Part shown: positions 55,694 through 64,000 of the stretch, piece by piece | Position numbering within the stretch: position 1 is the first letter of the stretch | Layout: every line of letters starts with the position of its first letter | Translations under genes and position numbers: made by a program | Source: Bin80 sp965219915 | Lineage (GTDB): Bacteria; Bacteroidota; Rhodothermia; Rhodothermales; Bin80 | NCBI GenBank assembly: GCA_965219915.1 | Contig: OZ244794.1 | Coordinates: 3,410,001-3,474,000 of the forward strand | DNA: 64,000 nt | Direction of reading: 5' to 3' | Notes under the pieces: model-generated | Database searches by the model: none | Told to the model about the DNA's origin: nothing | What the model saw: the letters and a program-made list of their open reading frames with translations, nothing else

Positions 55694-55877
55694 GAAATTT
55701 ACCCCAATTCTTGTTTAATAAGTAAAACACACAAGCCTACTACGTTGCGTGAAGCAACTTTCCCAGCGCAGTAAACATCACAAAAAGGCTCGATTCCCGT
55801 CCGAACCCCTTAGAAACACTTTTGTTGCATTATGGGAAGGTCTGCCCTGTATATATATAACGCAGTCAAATCAGTTC

Positions 55878-57692
55878 ATGGCGGAATCGCAGTACTTAGT
55901 TACCGCTCGTAAGTACCGTCCACAGATCTTTGTGGACTTGGTGGCGCAGTCACATGTTGTCCAGACGCTGGTGAATGCTCTCAAACTAGGGCGACTCGCC
56001 CATGCTTACCTCTTTACCGGTCCCCGCGGTGTTGGAAAAACAACTGCAGCCAGAATCCTGGCAAAGGCCATTAATTGCATGGAGAAGATCGACGGTGAAG
56101 TCGAACCCTGCCTGAATTGTGACTCCTGTAAAGACTTTGAAACCCAGCGCAGTCTGAATATCTTTGAGATTGACGCAGCCTCCAACAATCGCGTGGAGGA
56201 TATCCGCGAATTGCGCGAGAATGTTCGTGTTCCACCACAAGGAGGCCGCCGCAAGGTGTATATCATTGACGAAGTACATATGCTCACCACCGCGGCCTTT
56301 AATGCACTGCTGAAAACGTTGGAGGAACCTCCACCACACGTACTCTTCATTTTTGCAACCACGGAGCCGCATAAAGTACTTCCAACTATCCTGTCCCGCT
56401 GCCAGCGGTTTGATTTTCGGCGTATTCCGACAAAAGATATTGTTGATCATCTGAGTAGAATATCTAGAAGTGAAGGGATCACAGCGGATGAAGATGCGCT
56501 CCATCTCATTGCTAACAAAGGAGATGGTGCCCTACGCGATGCACTCAGCGTATTTGATCAGGCTGTCGCACTCTGTGGATCAAATCTGAAGTACTCCACT
56601 TTGGCCAGTGCACTGCGAGTGGTGGACGTAGAACTGTATTTCGAGGCCACACGGTACATTGCACAGCGGGCGGCTGGTCCCATGCTCAGGCTCACAGAAA
56701 GAATCATGTCAGATGGACACGATGTGAGGGAGTTTTTCAACGGTCTGGCAGAACATGTACGTAACCTGTTGATTGCCGTTACGCTAGGGACCGATGCCCT
56801 GATTGATGTTAGTAAAAGGACGCGTACACGGTATGCAGAAGCCGCAAAGGCATTTACCGAAACCGTGCTGCTCCGCATCCTAATGGTCATAGATGAAACC
56901 CAGAGCAGGCTGCCAACTTCTACGTCTCCCCGTCTGGCAGTAGAGCTGGCTATGATCAAGATGGTACGAATGGGGGATAGCGTCGATCTTTCAGACGCCT
57001 TGGCACAGATTCGCCGTCTGGAGCGTATGGTGCAGCAAACACCTGTGCAGCGGCCGGTTACCGCAACTGTGATGCCAGCGCCCACACAAAACACACCTCC
57101 TCCCAGACACACTCCCCCCTCCGGAACTAAAACCGCCCCGTCTCCCCGCAATGCCGGCACTACTTCGGACACCCAACATACTAGCGCCCCACGGTCGCAT
57201 GCCATTGGAGGTGAATCCGTCCTGGATCGCCATCGACGAAAAAAAAACACCCCCGAGCAAACATACCACTCTCCCGTTCTACCACAGCAGGAAAAGTCTC
57301 AGCCCGATCAAATTCCCCAGCCAGGCGTCCAGGAGGCTTGGTCGCAGGTCCTGACAGTCCTGGCCAAATATAACAATGTGCAAGGCGTCCAGACCATGAT
57401 GGACTCTCGTGCCATAAACACATCTGGCAGTACCCTGAAGGTCGCAGTTGCCAACGATATTGTCAGGGGCGTTGCAAGAGATGCAAATATGCTGGAAGCC
57501 ATTAAGAAATCAATGCAGACAATTTCCGTCCTTAACGGCCTTGAAGTTGATTTCGTCGTTAGACCGGAGCTCTTTCCCTCAATGAACCCCGATTGGAATG
57601 CCGAAATAGAAAAACTGAAGAAGCAATTCCCCAGCCTACGGCTGCTCACCGAAGCCCTTGACCTTCACCTGGCAAATAACCCCACGCCCTAA
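55878..57692 (+). CDS. dnaX: DNA polymerase III tau (and probably gamma) subunit
   Basis: 605 residues from ATG at 55878 (MAESQYLVTARKYRPQ); the frame upstream to 55749 has no DnaX homology. Walker A GPRGVGKTT at 48-56, a zinc-binding cluster (CMEK...CLNCDSC), Walker B IIDEVHML, and the sensor-1 area FATTEPHKV. A Pro/Thr-rich linker (about 390-455) joins the clamp-loader core to a tau-specific end. A run of nine A at 57239-57247 lies in codons 454-457; slippage there would give a shorter gamma of about 490 to 500 residues. ybaB and recR follow, a widely conserved order. Confidence 0.96.
   Translation: MAESQYLVTARKYRPQIFVDLVAQSHVVQTLVNALKLGRLAHAYLFTGPRGVGKTTAARILAKAINCMEKIDGEVEPCLNCDSCKDFETQRSLNIFEIDAASNNRVEDIRELRENVRVPPQGGRRKVYIIDEVHMLTTAAFNALLKTLEEPPPHVLFIFATTEPHKVLPTILSRCQRFDFRRIPTKDIVDHLSRISRSEGITADEDALHLIANKGDGALRDALSVFDQAVALCGSNLKYSTLASALRVVDVELYFEATRYIAQRAAGPMLRLTERIMSDGHDVREFFNGLAEHVRNLLIAVTLGTDALIDVSKRTRTRYAEAAKAFTETVLLRILMVIDETQSRLPTSTSPRLAVELAMIKMVRMGDSVDLSDALAQIRRLERMVQQTPVQRPVTATVMPAPTQNTPPPRHTPPSGTKTAPSPRNAGTTSDTQHTSAPRSHAIGGESVLDRHRRKKNTPEQTYHSPVLPQQEKSQPDQIPQPGVQEAWSQVLTVLAKYNNVQGVQTMMDSRAINTSGSTLKVAVANDIVRGVARDANMLEAIKKSMQTISVLNGLEVDFVVRPELFPSMNPDWNAEIEKLKKQFPSLRLLTEALDLHLANNPTP
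57239..57247 (+). promoter_or_regulatory. A9 slippery run in dnaX
   Basis: Nine consecutive A residues spanning codons CGA-AAA-AAA-AAC. The run fits the A-AAA-AAA heptamer for ribosomal -1 shifting and is the same length as the transcriptional slippage site of Thermus dnaX. In the +1 frame a TGA ends translation at 57352-57354. In the -1 frame a TAA ends it at 57371-57373. Either gives a gamma-like product lacking the tau domains. Confidence 0.65.
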
Positions 57693-57706
57693 GCAACAAT
57701 ACAATC

Positions 57707-58027
57707 ATGTCAAATATTTTCAAAAAAATGGCCGAAATGCAAAAACAGATGGCCAGTGTACAAGAAATGGTCGGCCGGATCACAGCCACCTCAGAAGCCG
57801 GAGGCGGAATGATCAAGGTGACTGCCACCGGATCCCAGCGCATTGTCAAGGTTGAGCTAGATCCCGATATCGTTGATCCGGAGGATATAGAAATGCTGCA
57901 GGACCTCATCATAGCAGGCGTAAACAAAGCCCTAGAAGAGGTTGGTGAAGCTGCACAGAACGAACTCCGCGATCAGGCCGGAAACTTTCTGCCGAAAAAT
58001 ATGGACCTCTCCAAGTTTGGACTCTGA
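57707..58027 (+). CDS. ybaB: YbaB/EbfC nucleoid-associated protein
   Basis: 106 residues. It has a typical YbaB start (MSNIFKKMAEMQKQMASVQE), a helix followed by the GGGMIKVTATGSQRIVKVELDPDIV beta-hairpin core, and an Asn-Ala-containing carboxy helix. It forms a DNA-binding dimer. It lies 14 bases after dnaX and three before recR, in the conserved dnaX-ybaB-recR operon. Confidence 0.96.
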   Translation: MSNIFKKMAEMQKQMASVQEMVGRITATSEAGGGMIKVTATGSQRIVKVELDPDIVDPEDIEMLQDLIIAGVNKALEEVGEAAQNELRDQAGNFLPKNMDLSKFGL

Positions 58028-58030
58028 GTA

Positions 58031-58645
58031 ATGCAATTCGCCTCGGAATCGGTGGAAATACTGATTGAGCAGTTCTCGAAGCTCCCCACTATCGGCCGCA
58101 AGAGTGCGAGGCGTCTAGCCGCACATGTTCTCAAAATGCCGAAAAAAGAAGTGTCCCAACTTGCAACTGCACTGATTGAGGTTAAAGAACGCGTACGCGC
58201 CTGTAGTATCTGCCGGAACATAACGGATACGGAGATCTGCATCATATGTAGTTCCAGCAAACGGGCCGTAGAAATGATTTGTGTCGTACAGGATCCCGAG
58301 GACATTCTAGCGCTTGAGCGGACGGGCGAGTATCGTGGTACATATCATGTACTGGGCGGAGTGATCTCACCACTGGACGGGGTTGGTCCAGATGATTTGA
58401 ATATCCGCTCCTTACTTGAACGCATTGGAAAACCGGACTCGGAGATTTCCGAAATAATCCTGGCGATAAGTCCCACCGTGGAAGGAGACACGACCGCTTT
58501 TTATTTAGCCCAGCTACTGGAGCCCTTTGGGATAAAGATCACGCGCCTTGCACGGGGAATCCCTGTTGGCCTCACGCTCACCTATGCGGACGAAGCTACA
58601 TTATCCCGAGCTATTGCCGGGCGCAACGTTATGTCGGAACCATGA
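58031..58645 (+). CDS. recR: Recombination protein RecR
   Basis: 204 residues. HhH motif (LPTIGRKSARRLA) near 18-31, a four-Cys zinc finger at Cys58, Cys61, Cys70 and Cys73, and the Toprim domain (VVQDPEDILALERTGEYRG) with the VEGDTTAFYLA motif. RecR acts with RecO and RecF to load RecA. Its last 45 bases overlap the convergent SSS transporter gene tail-to-tail. Confidence 0.96.
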   Translation: MQFASESVEILIEQFSKLPTIGRKSARRLAAHVLKMPKKEVSQLATALIEVKERVRACSICRNITDTEICIICSSSKRAVEMICVVQDPEDILALERTGEYRGTYHVLGGVISPLDGVGPDDLNIRSLLERIGKPDSEISEIILAISPTVEGDTTAFYLAQLLEPFGIKITRLARGIPVGLTLTYADEATLSRAIAGRNVMSEP

Positions 58646-60274
58646 AAAAAGCATACCAACAGAAAATACCGTCACAGCTCCAACGACATTGTGCCACAAA
58701 AAGGAGACCTCCGGCGCCAAGAAATTGACTGCTGCAACAGCCCCCATCCCCGCGATCAGTCCGTAAAAGGCCCCCACACCACGTCCCGCAGGGACCATCG
58801 CGAGAATAAAGACTCCCAAGATTGAGCCATAGAAGAAAGAACCAAACCGGTTCACAACCTCAATCAGAGAACCCAGTGTCACCGCAAACGTAGCCACAAA
58901 ACATGCAAAAATCCCCCAGAAACCTGTGGCTAGCTTACTGACCCAGAGCATGTGACGCTCAGGAGCATTCGGGCGAATCCATCGCCGATAAAAATCAATT
59001 ACTGTTGCCGTAGAAAGTGAATTGAGTTCGGAAGAGATACTGGACATGGCAGCAGCCATTATCGCCGCGATAAATAGCCCGGTCAATCCTAGGGGAAGAA
59101 TATCCAAAGCGAAGCGTGGCATGATATAGTTCACATCTCTGACGGATTCCTCCCCGGTAGCTTCGCGTACGAGATTAAGTGCATCGTTACGCAAGTTACC
59201 TACGTTGCTCTCATGTGCTTCCAGCCGCTCGGCTGCACCTGGCAAGCCCGCAGCAACCTCCTCGGCAGCCGCGGCTCGCGCCATAAACTCTGTGCCATAT
59301 AGACTTTCCAGTTCGGCATACTCCTGCGGCGCGTGATTGCGCACCGCAGCTTCATGCGCCGGATTGTACAGGAGGGGAGGTGCCTGAAATAAATAGAAAA
59401 CAAATACCAGAACCCCAATGAGCAATACGAGAGACTGGAGTGGAATTTTCCAGTAGGCGCTCATCAGAAGAGATCGTCGCGCCTCTACAACCGAACGGGC
59501 CGCCAAGTACCGCTGCACCTGACTCTGGTCTGTCCCGAAATAGGACAACATCAAGAACGTTCCTCCAAGAAGTCCAGACCAGAATGTGTATGTTTCGTTA
59601 AGAGTGAATGAAAAATCAAATACTTGAAGCCTGCCGGTAGCCCCGGCAATCTGAAGAGCATCGTGAGGGTTCACTGGCATCTTGACGAGAAGAACAACCA
59701 CGACAGCTGCCAGAGAAAGTACTATCAGCACCATTTGCTTCACATCCGCCCATGCCACTGCCTGAATACCGCCAAACATTGTGTACAGTACCGTAGGGAT
59801 TCCAATCACGGCTACACTTAGCGTAAGATCCCACCCAAACACTGCCGCCATAACCACAGCCGGTGCGGCTAGTATGGTCCCGCAACTCAAGCCGCGGGAC
59901 ATCAAAAAAAGAAAACTGGTAAGCGACCTTGTCCCGGGTCCAAAGCGCCTTTCCAAATACTCGTACGCCGTGTACACTCCACTGCGATGTAAAAACGGCA
60001 CCAGCGTAACCCCCAGGATCACCATGGCCAAGGGCAGACCAAAGTAAAACTGAATAAAACGAATACCATCGGTCGCGCCTTGACCTGTGGTACCAATCAT
60101 AGTCACGGCTGAGAGCTGTGTGGCCATAACCGAAAGTCCGACGGCCCACCAAGGAAGACTCTGGTTTGCCAGAAAATATCCTTTGAGGCGATCAGTGTCT
60201 CTGGAACGACGGAGCCCGTCCCATAGGACGTAGGCGAGGTAGGCCGCGACAATGATCCAGTTAATGGGATGCAT
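58601..60274 (-). CDS. Sodium:solute symporter (SSS family)
   Basis: 557 residues with about 13 transmembrane helices. SSS family hallmarks: the start DRLKGYFLANQSLPWWAVGLSVMATQLSAVTMIG and the internal GLFIAAIMAAAMSSISSELNSLST, which carries the conserved Na2-site serines. A polar insert of about 80 residues (roughly 290-370) sits between middle helices. The substrate is unknown. The ATG lies three bases after a 38-codon mini-gene, and the end overlaps recR by 45 bases. Confidence 0.94.
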   Translation of the reverse strand: MHPINWIIVAAYLAYVLWDGLRRSRDTDRLKGYFLANQSLPWWAVGLSVMATQLSAVTMIGTTGQGATDGIRFIQFYFGLPLAMVILGVTLVPFLHRSGVYTAYEYLERRFGPGTRSLTSFLFLMSRGLSCGTILAAPAVVMAAVFGWDLTLSVAVIGIPTVLYTMFGGIQAVAWADVKQMVLIVLSLAAVVVVLLVKMPVNPHDALQIAGATGRLQVFDFSFTLNETYTFWSGLLGGTFLMLSYFGTDQSQVQRYLAARSVVEARRSLLMSAYWKIPLQSLVLLIGVLVFVFYLFQAPPLLYNPAHEAAVRNHAPQEYAELESLYGTEFMARAAAAEEVAAGLPGAAERLEAHESNVGNLRNDALNLVREATGEESVRDVNYIMPRFALDILPLGLTGLFIAAIMAAAMSSISSELNSLSTATVIDFYRRWIRPNAPERHMLWVSKLATGFWGIFACFVATFAVTLGSLIEVVNRFGSFFYGSILGVFILAMVPAGRGVGAFYGLIAGMGAVAAVNFLAPEVSFLWHNVVGAVTVFSVGMLFSWFRHNVAPGNSSG

Positions 60275-60277
60275 GAC

Positions 60278-60394
60278 CTAGTTGTAGATTGCGTGCAATA
60301 GCCACAGAACCAACATTATTATGCCTTGAGCAGCAAAGACGCGGATCAGCGTATGAGTAAATGATTCGGAAGATTTTTGGTCCAATTCGGTCAT
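60278..60394 (-). CDS. 38-residue single-helix protein upstream of SSS transporter
   Basis: ATG at 60394 to TAG: a polar start (TELDQKSSESFTHTLIRVF) followed by one transmembrane helix (GIIMLVLWLLHAIY). The stop lies three bases before the symporter start. Small single-span proteins are known beside some SSS or monocarboxylate transporters; here size and tight coupling suggest an accessory subunit. Too short for family assignment. Confidence 0.65.
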   Translation of the reverse strand: MTELDQKSSESFTHTLIRVFAAQGIIMLVLWLLHAIYN

Positions 60395-60411
60395 ATGAAC
60401 TTACCTGTTAA

Positions 60412-61059
60412 TTACCGATCCCCATAGGCCTGCAGTGCAGTTCCACTAAGTGCAGCAGCAGATTCGGAGCAAAGCTGGATTGCAAGCTCAATCAGGTCAT
60501 CAGCATGAACACCTTTGCCTGTGCTTTGGCCATAGCGAATGATTGACGGTGCTAGAGCGTACGTGCGCAGTTCAGGATATTCTGCCGCAACCGCCTCAAC
60601 TAGGCGCAGTAACCCCGCTTTGCTTGCTGCATAAGCCCCTCCGCGCGCCAAAGCCGCTTCAAGGCCTGAACGAGCACATATGCCCACTAGTGTCCCTCCT
60701 TCCGGGAGCATGTGTCGGGCTGCCTCTCGAAAGCACAAAAAACTGGACGTAAGATTCACACGCATCATGCGCTCCCAATCTTCCACTCTAGTGTCCAGCA
60801 GAGGCCACTCATTCCACATCCCAACCGCATGCACCAAAACATCAATACGACCATACTGATTCTTGATACGGGCAAAAGCATCTGTGACCTCGGCTTCCTT
60901 AGTCAGGTCCAGGGCTAATTGTGTAGTATCCACACGTCCAATAGACACCACACATGCTCCGATCTCTCCAAAACGTGCAACCAGGCGCTGACCTAATCGA
61001 CCGCCCGCGCCTGTTATGACCACCGTCTTATCCTGTAAATGCGAATTGTTACAACTCAT
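60412..61059 (-). CDS. Short-chain dehydrogenase/reductase
   Basis: 215 residues, a classical SDR shortened at the end. TGAGGRLGQRL is the dinucleotide loop (GxxxGxG with Arg-Leu), VHAVG the NNAG-like strand, and YAASKAG the catalytic YxxxK; the preceding Ser is in CARSGLE. The substrate is unknown. The start overlaps the stop of the lipoprotein gene at 61056 by four bases. Confidence 0.92.
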   Translation of the reverse strand: MSCNNSHLQDKTVVITGAGGRLGQRLVARFGEIGACVVSIGRVDTTQLALDLTKEAEVTDAFARIKNQYGRIDVLVHAVGMWNEWPLLDTRVEDWERMMRVNLTSSFLCFREAARHMLPEGGTLVGICARSGLEAALARGGAYAASKAGLLRLVEAVAAEYPELRTYALAPSIIRYGQSTGKGVHADDLIELAIQLCSESAAALSGTALQAYGDR

Positions 61060-61541
61060 TCGACACTATCGTGTACATCATCAGGGATCTGGTCCGCAGA
61101 AGTATGGTCATGAACGATACGCCATCCTCCTTCGGTATAATCAAGAATCAGTGTGAAGAGCCCGGTAGGTTGATCATTTTCCCGCTCCAATGCATAAGCA
61201 CCAAAGACCATGGCATGTTTGTCGCTAAGCATACGAATTTCTCGAAGATCAAACGTTAGCGTACCCATCGCTGCACGATCGGGATATACGCGGTGGTACC
61301 TCTCCAGCGTTGACTGCCAGCCCCGAATCTCCCCACTTGATCCTGCAAAGCGTAAACTGTCGCTATTCAGATAGCCCTGCATAAACGTCTCAATATCTCC
61401 TGCATTCCATGCGTCTTGCTGCATCAGAAGTACTTCGCGAATTGCGTCCTCCTGCGGAGGTGCACAACCCATAAGTAAGCCCGTAAGAAGGATCGAGCTA
61501 CAAGAAAACACCTTCAATGGTCTGAACATGGTTTTCAACAT
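61056..61541 (-). CDS. SnoaL/NTF2-like lipoprotein
   Basis: About 161 residues from ATG at 61541. Signal peptide with lipobox (SILLTGLLMGC). The mature part is an NTF2-like (DUF4440/SnoaL) cone: VLLMQQDAWNAGDIETFMQGY at the start and WRIVHDHTSAD at the end. Such proteins are small-molecule binders or isomerases; substrate unknown. It is translationally coupled to the SDR and divergent from sprA. Confidence 0.85.
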   Translation of the reverse strand: MLKTMFRPLKVFSCSSILLTGLLMGCAPPQEDAIREVLLMQQDAWNAGDIETFMQGYLNSDSLRFAGSSGEIRGWQSTLERYHRVYPDRAAMGTLTFDLREIRMLSDKHAMVFGAYALERENDQPTGLFTLILDYTEGGWRIVHDHTSADQIPDDVHDSVE

Positions 61542-61675
61542 TGCGTTGCACGTGTTTAATTCGTCATCCGCCTTTAACGTACAAAAAAAGGACCTGCATA
61601 TCTGCAACTACCGATACGAGCACTGAGGATTTAAGGTCGAGTAAACAGTAAATAGACGCTCGTCAGCAGGACCGA

Positions 61676-64000
61676 ATGCAAACGAACGGACGCAGATTCT
61701 TCGCCGCGCGCCAACTCGTGGTATACACTGGGGGGGCTGTGCTGATCTGGATGCTACTGGCGCATGCAGTCGCGCAGGAAGATTGGCGAAAAGATACATT
61801 CTCGGATTTCGCCCTCGCAGATACGGACAGTGTAACCCTGTATCAGATTGATTCGCTGCGCTCAATGCTCTTCCGTCTGGGCCGTGATTCCGTCCGGACT
61901 ATGGCATTGAACCTGGGCCTGGACAGCCTCTTTCTGGCCCGCATCGACTCGCTTGCGCCACCTGACACCAACGAACGTGCTAAGCGATATCTGTCAAGCT
62001 TGAGACCGTCCGGGCGATCAGCCACAACATTCCGGTGGGTGCAGCGATCGCTCGGACCCGGGCTGTTTCCGGGCTGGCGGCATGAGGTCGAACTGGATTC
62101 CGCCACTGGTTCATTCTACACGATCACAGAACAGGTGGCCGGAAAGGATGTCAGGCATGCCATTCGGCTTACCCGGGAACAGTACCGGGATGAGAAACTG
62201 TCCGCTGCCCTTGACCGAAACTGGCGAAGCCTGGTTGAGCGTCAACTTAGTCTCGAGCAACGACAGCGTCGTGGCCTCGGGCTATCCATCTCTGTACCCG
62301 GTGGACGCCAAAGTGGATTCACGACCATCTTTGGGAAAAACGAAGTAGACCTGCGCGTCAATGGCAGCGCAGATATCCGGCCAGCGTTTGTTTACGAAAA
62401 GAATGCGCAACAAGTCCTTGTAGGACGGGGATCACAGTTGTCCCCCGAATTCAAAATGAATTTGCGCCTAGGGGTAACCGGAACAATCGGGGATAAGATG
62501 CAGGTGAATGTCGACTGGGATACTGAGCGAGACTTTGATTATCAAAACCAACTGAAACTGGTCTATACCGGTTATGAGGATGAAATTATTCAGAGCATTG
62601 AAGCCGGTAACGTTTTCCTGCAAACACCGTCTACATTGATCAGGGGTGGACAAAGCCTATTTGGCATAAAAACTGAATTTCAGTTGGGGGCCTTTCGGCT
62701 GACAACAGTAGCTAGCCAGGAAAAGGGACAATCAAATAGTCTCTCACTTGACGGTGGAGCCGAAACTTCAGAATTCAGCCGCAAGCCAACTGACTATAAT
62801 CAACGTAAGCACTATTTCCTCAGTTACTACTTCCGCAATCGCTGGAATGATGCACTCAGCGATCCCCCCAACATCATCCTGGACGCGGTCTTTTCACACA
62901 TCACGGATCTTGAAGTCTGGAAATTAACGCCGGTCTCTCCGGAAGAGCAAAATGTCCGGCAGGTTATTGCAGTCGTAGACCTGGGTGAACCTGCACGAAT
63001 CGTAACAGAGGCAAACCGTTATACGGACGAGCTTCACCCGAACAGTAATCTGGATCAGTACGATGCTATGGAGCTGCAGAATGAACTGCGCTTGGGATCT
63101 GCCGTGCCTCAGGATTATCTTGAGAGTTTTGCTATGGAGCAGCCCCTGACTACCGTGGATTACCAGGTGGGACAGTTCAAAAAACTTGAGATAGGGCGCG
63201 ACTATGATCTGGATGAGGGCCTGGGCTTCATTACCCTCAGACAGACCATCCAGGAAAGCGAAGCCCTTGCAGTGTCCTTTCGCTACCTCGCGGGAGGAAC
63301 AGAGATTCAGGTAGGTGATTTTTCCAGTCAAACCGGCGGTGGAGACAATAGCCAAGTTGGTGAACGTCTTGTATTGAAGCTGCTCAAACCGGTTAACCTC
63401 CAGCAGCCTGCGAACCTGGGGGAAGTAGATGAGCTGAACCCAGCGGCGTGGTATCTGGAAATGCGTAACATCTATGAACTTGAGCGTGGGCTCTTACCGA
63501 CCGAGTTTCTTTTGGATATCAGCTTTGAGCCGCCCGGCCAAGCCGCCACACAGACTATTCAGGGCGTCACAGGACAGCAAACGCTAATCCAGGTACTAGG
63601 ACTTGACCGCCTCAACGAAGATGGTGCCCAAAAACCGGATAATCTGTTTGATTTCCTGCCCAACTATTCGGTTATCCCCGGCGATGGATTTTTGATTTTC
63701 CCATACCTCGAGCCCTTCGGAGCGCGCATGGAAGCACTGATTGATGCCAGTGGACTCAATGACGAAGATAACGCACAAGCAAAGGAATTGTACGTGTTCA
63801 AGGAGCTCTATACCCAAAAGAAACTGAATGCTATTCGCAACACCGGCAAGAATATTTACACTATTGAAGGTTCCTACAAGGGCGGTATCCCTTCCTTCTA
63901 CGACCTGAGAGCTTATTCCGGCCTTGTTGAAGGATCCGTGCGCGTTTCTTCGGGAGGCAACACACTCGTTGAGGGGGCAGACTACATCGTGGATTATTTG
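61676..64000 (+). CDS. sprA: SprA, type IX secretion translocon, amino-terminal 775 residues
   Basis: 775 codons open to the right edge. ATG at 61676 is preceded by AGCAGG, followed by a signal peptide (hydrophobic core VLIWMLLAHAVAQ). SprA/Sov-type sequence: SISVPGGRQSGFTTIFGKNE, DWDTERDFDYQNQLKLVY(T)GYEDEIIQSIEAGNV and the later GRDYDLDEGLGFITL. Full-length proteins are about 2400 residues and form the giant 36-strand outer-membrane pore of the T9SS. It identifies the host as a T9SS-bearing Bacteroidota relative. The remaining two thirds are outside the window. Confidence 0.95.
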   Translation, partial: MQTNGRRFFAARQLVVYTGGAVLIWMLLAHAVAQEDWRKDTFSDFALADTDSVTLYQIDSLRSMLFRLGRDSVRTMALNLGLDSLFLARIDSLAPPDTNERAKRYLSSLRPSGRSATTFRWVQRSLGPGLFPGWRHEVELDSATGSFYTITEQVAGKDVRHAIRLTREQYRDEKLSAALDRNWRSLVERQLSLEQRQRRGLGLSISVPGGRQSGFTTIFGKNEVDLRVNGSADIRPAFVYEKNAQQVLVGRGSQLSPEFKMNLRLGVTGTIGDKMQVNVDWDTERDFDYQNQLKLVYTGYEDEIIQSIEAGNVFLQTPSTLIRGGQSLFGIKTEFQLGAFRLTTVASQEKGQSNSLSLDGGAETSEFSRKPTDYNQRKHYFLSYYFRNRWNDALSDPPNIILDAVFSHITDLEVWKLTPVSPEEQNVRQVIAVVDLGEPARIVTEANRYTDELHPNSNLDQYDAMELQNELRLGSAVPQDYLESFAMEQPLTTVDYQVGQFKKLEIGRDYDLDEGLGFITLRQTIQESEALAVSFRYLAGGTEIQVGDFSSQTGGGDNSQVGERLVLKLLKPVNLQQPANLGEVDELNPAAWYLEMRNIYELERGLLPTEFLLDISFEPPGQAATQTIQGVTGQQTLIQVLGLDRLNEDGAQKPDNLFDFLPNYSVIPGDGFLIFPYLEPFGARMEALIDASGLNDEDNAQAKELYVFKELYTQKKLNAIRNTGKNIYTIEGSYKGGIPSFYDLRAYSGLVEGSVRVSSGGNTLVEGADYIVDYL

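Overview
The window looks like a chromosomal segment of a Bacteroidota-type bacterium, most likely from the Rhodothermota/Balneolota side. The evidence is the amino-terminal third of SprA (the outer-membrane translocon of type IX secretion) running off the right edge, a complete Bat aerotolerance operon (DUF58-BatA-BatB-BatC-BatD-BatE), several TonB-family proteins with the GRVIVQFIVDENG core typical of that group, an SPT-type sphingolipid aminotransferase, and many lipoproteins. The lineage is inferred from gene content only; no rRNA or tRNA is visible. Standard code 11 is used, and many clear genes end in TGA.

Left part (1-7.9 kb): a cut short-chain dehydrogenase, a Tat-exported lipoprotein of unknown function, a LmbE/PIG-L deacetylase, two tandem translationally coupled serine hydrolases of the beta-lactamase fold, and a Tat-exported NHL-type propeller.

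Polyketide locus (7.9-20.2 kb, minus strand): a free acyl carrier protein, an alpha/beta hydrolase with an altered nucleophile elbow, and a 3416-residue type I PKS. Its first module is KS-AT-DH-cMT-psiKR-ER-KR-ACP, the order of fungal highly reducing PKSs. It is followed by a second module that stops after an intact KS and a clearly dead, shrunken AT, with no ACP and no thioesterase. This is the most unusual system in the window. The free ACP and hydrolase are the natural candidates for the missing acceptor and release functions.

Middle (20.5-36 kb): TPM-domain lipoprotein, hisI, yidD, moaB-like, two envelope proteins, nnr (NAD(P)HX repair), then a stretch of TonB-family genes separated by unusually long gene-poor gaps. 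One of these has three 348-bp tandem units and a premature TGA at the start of the third. rpiA and two MacB-like ABC permeases follow on the minus strand.

Right part (36-64 kb): a 53-residue DUF5989-type membrane protein, parA-parB, DUF5683, a glycosyltransferase, and a serine palmitoyltransferase/bacterial ceramide synthase-like pair. These are followed by VanZ, a GH18 lipoprotein, rhomboid, purQ, yceI, the Bat operon, a class III aminotransferase and a STAS protein. The dnaX-ybaB-recR operon follows, and its dnaX carries an A9 run at the place where gamma-producing slippage occurs in other bacteria. The segment ends with an SSS symporter and its 38-residue upstream mini-gene, an SDR, an NTF2-like lipoprotein and divergent sprA. 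No CRISPR array, insertion sequence or tRNA was seen.
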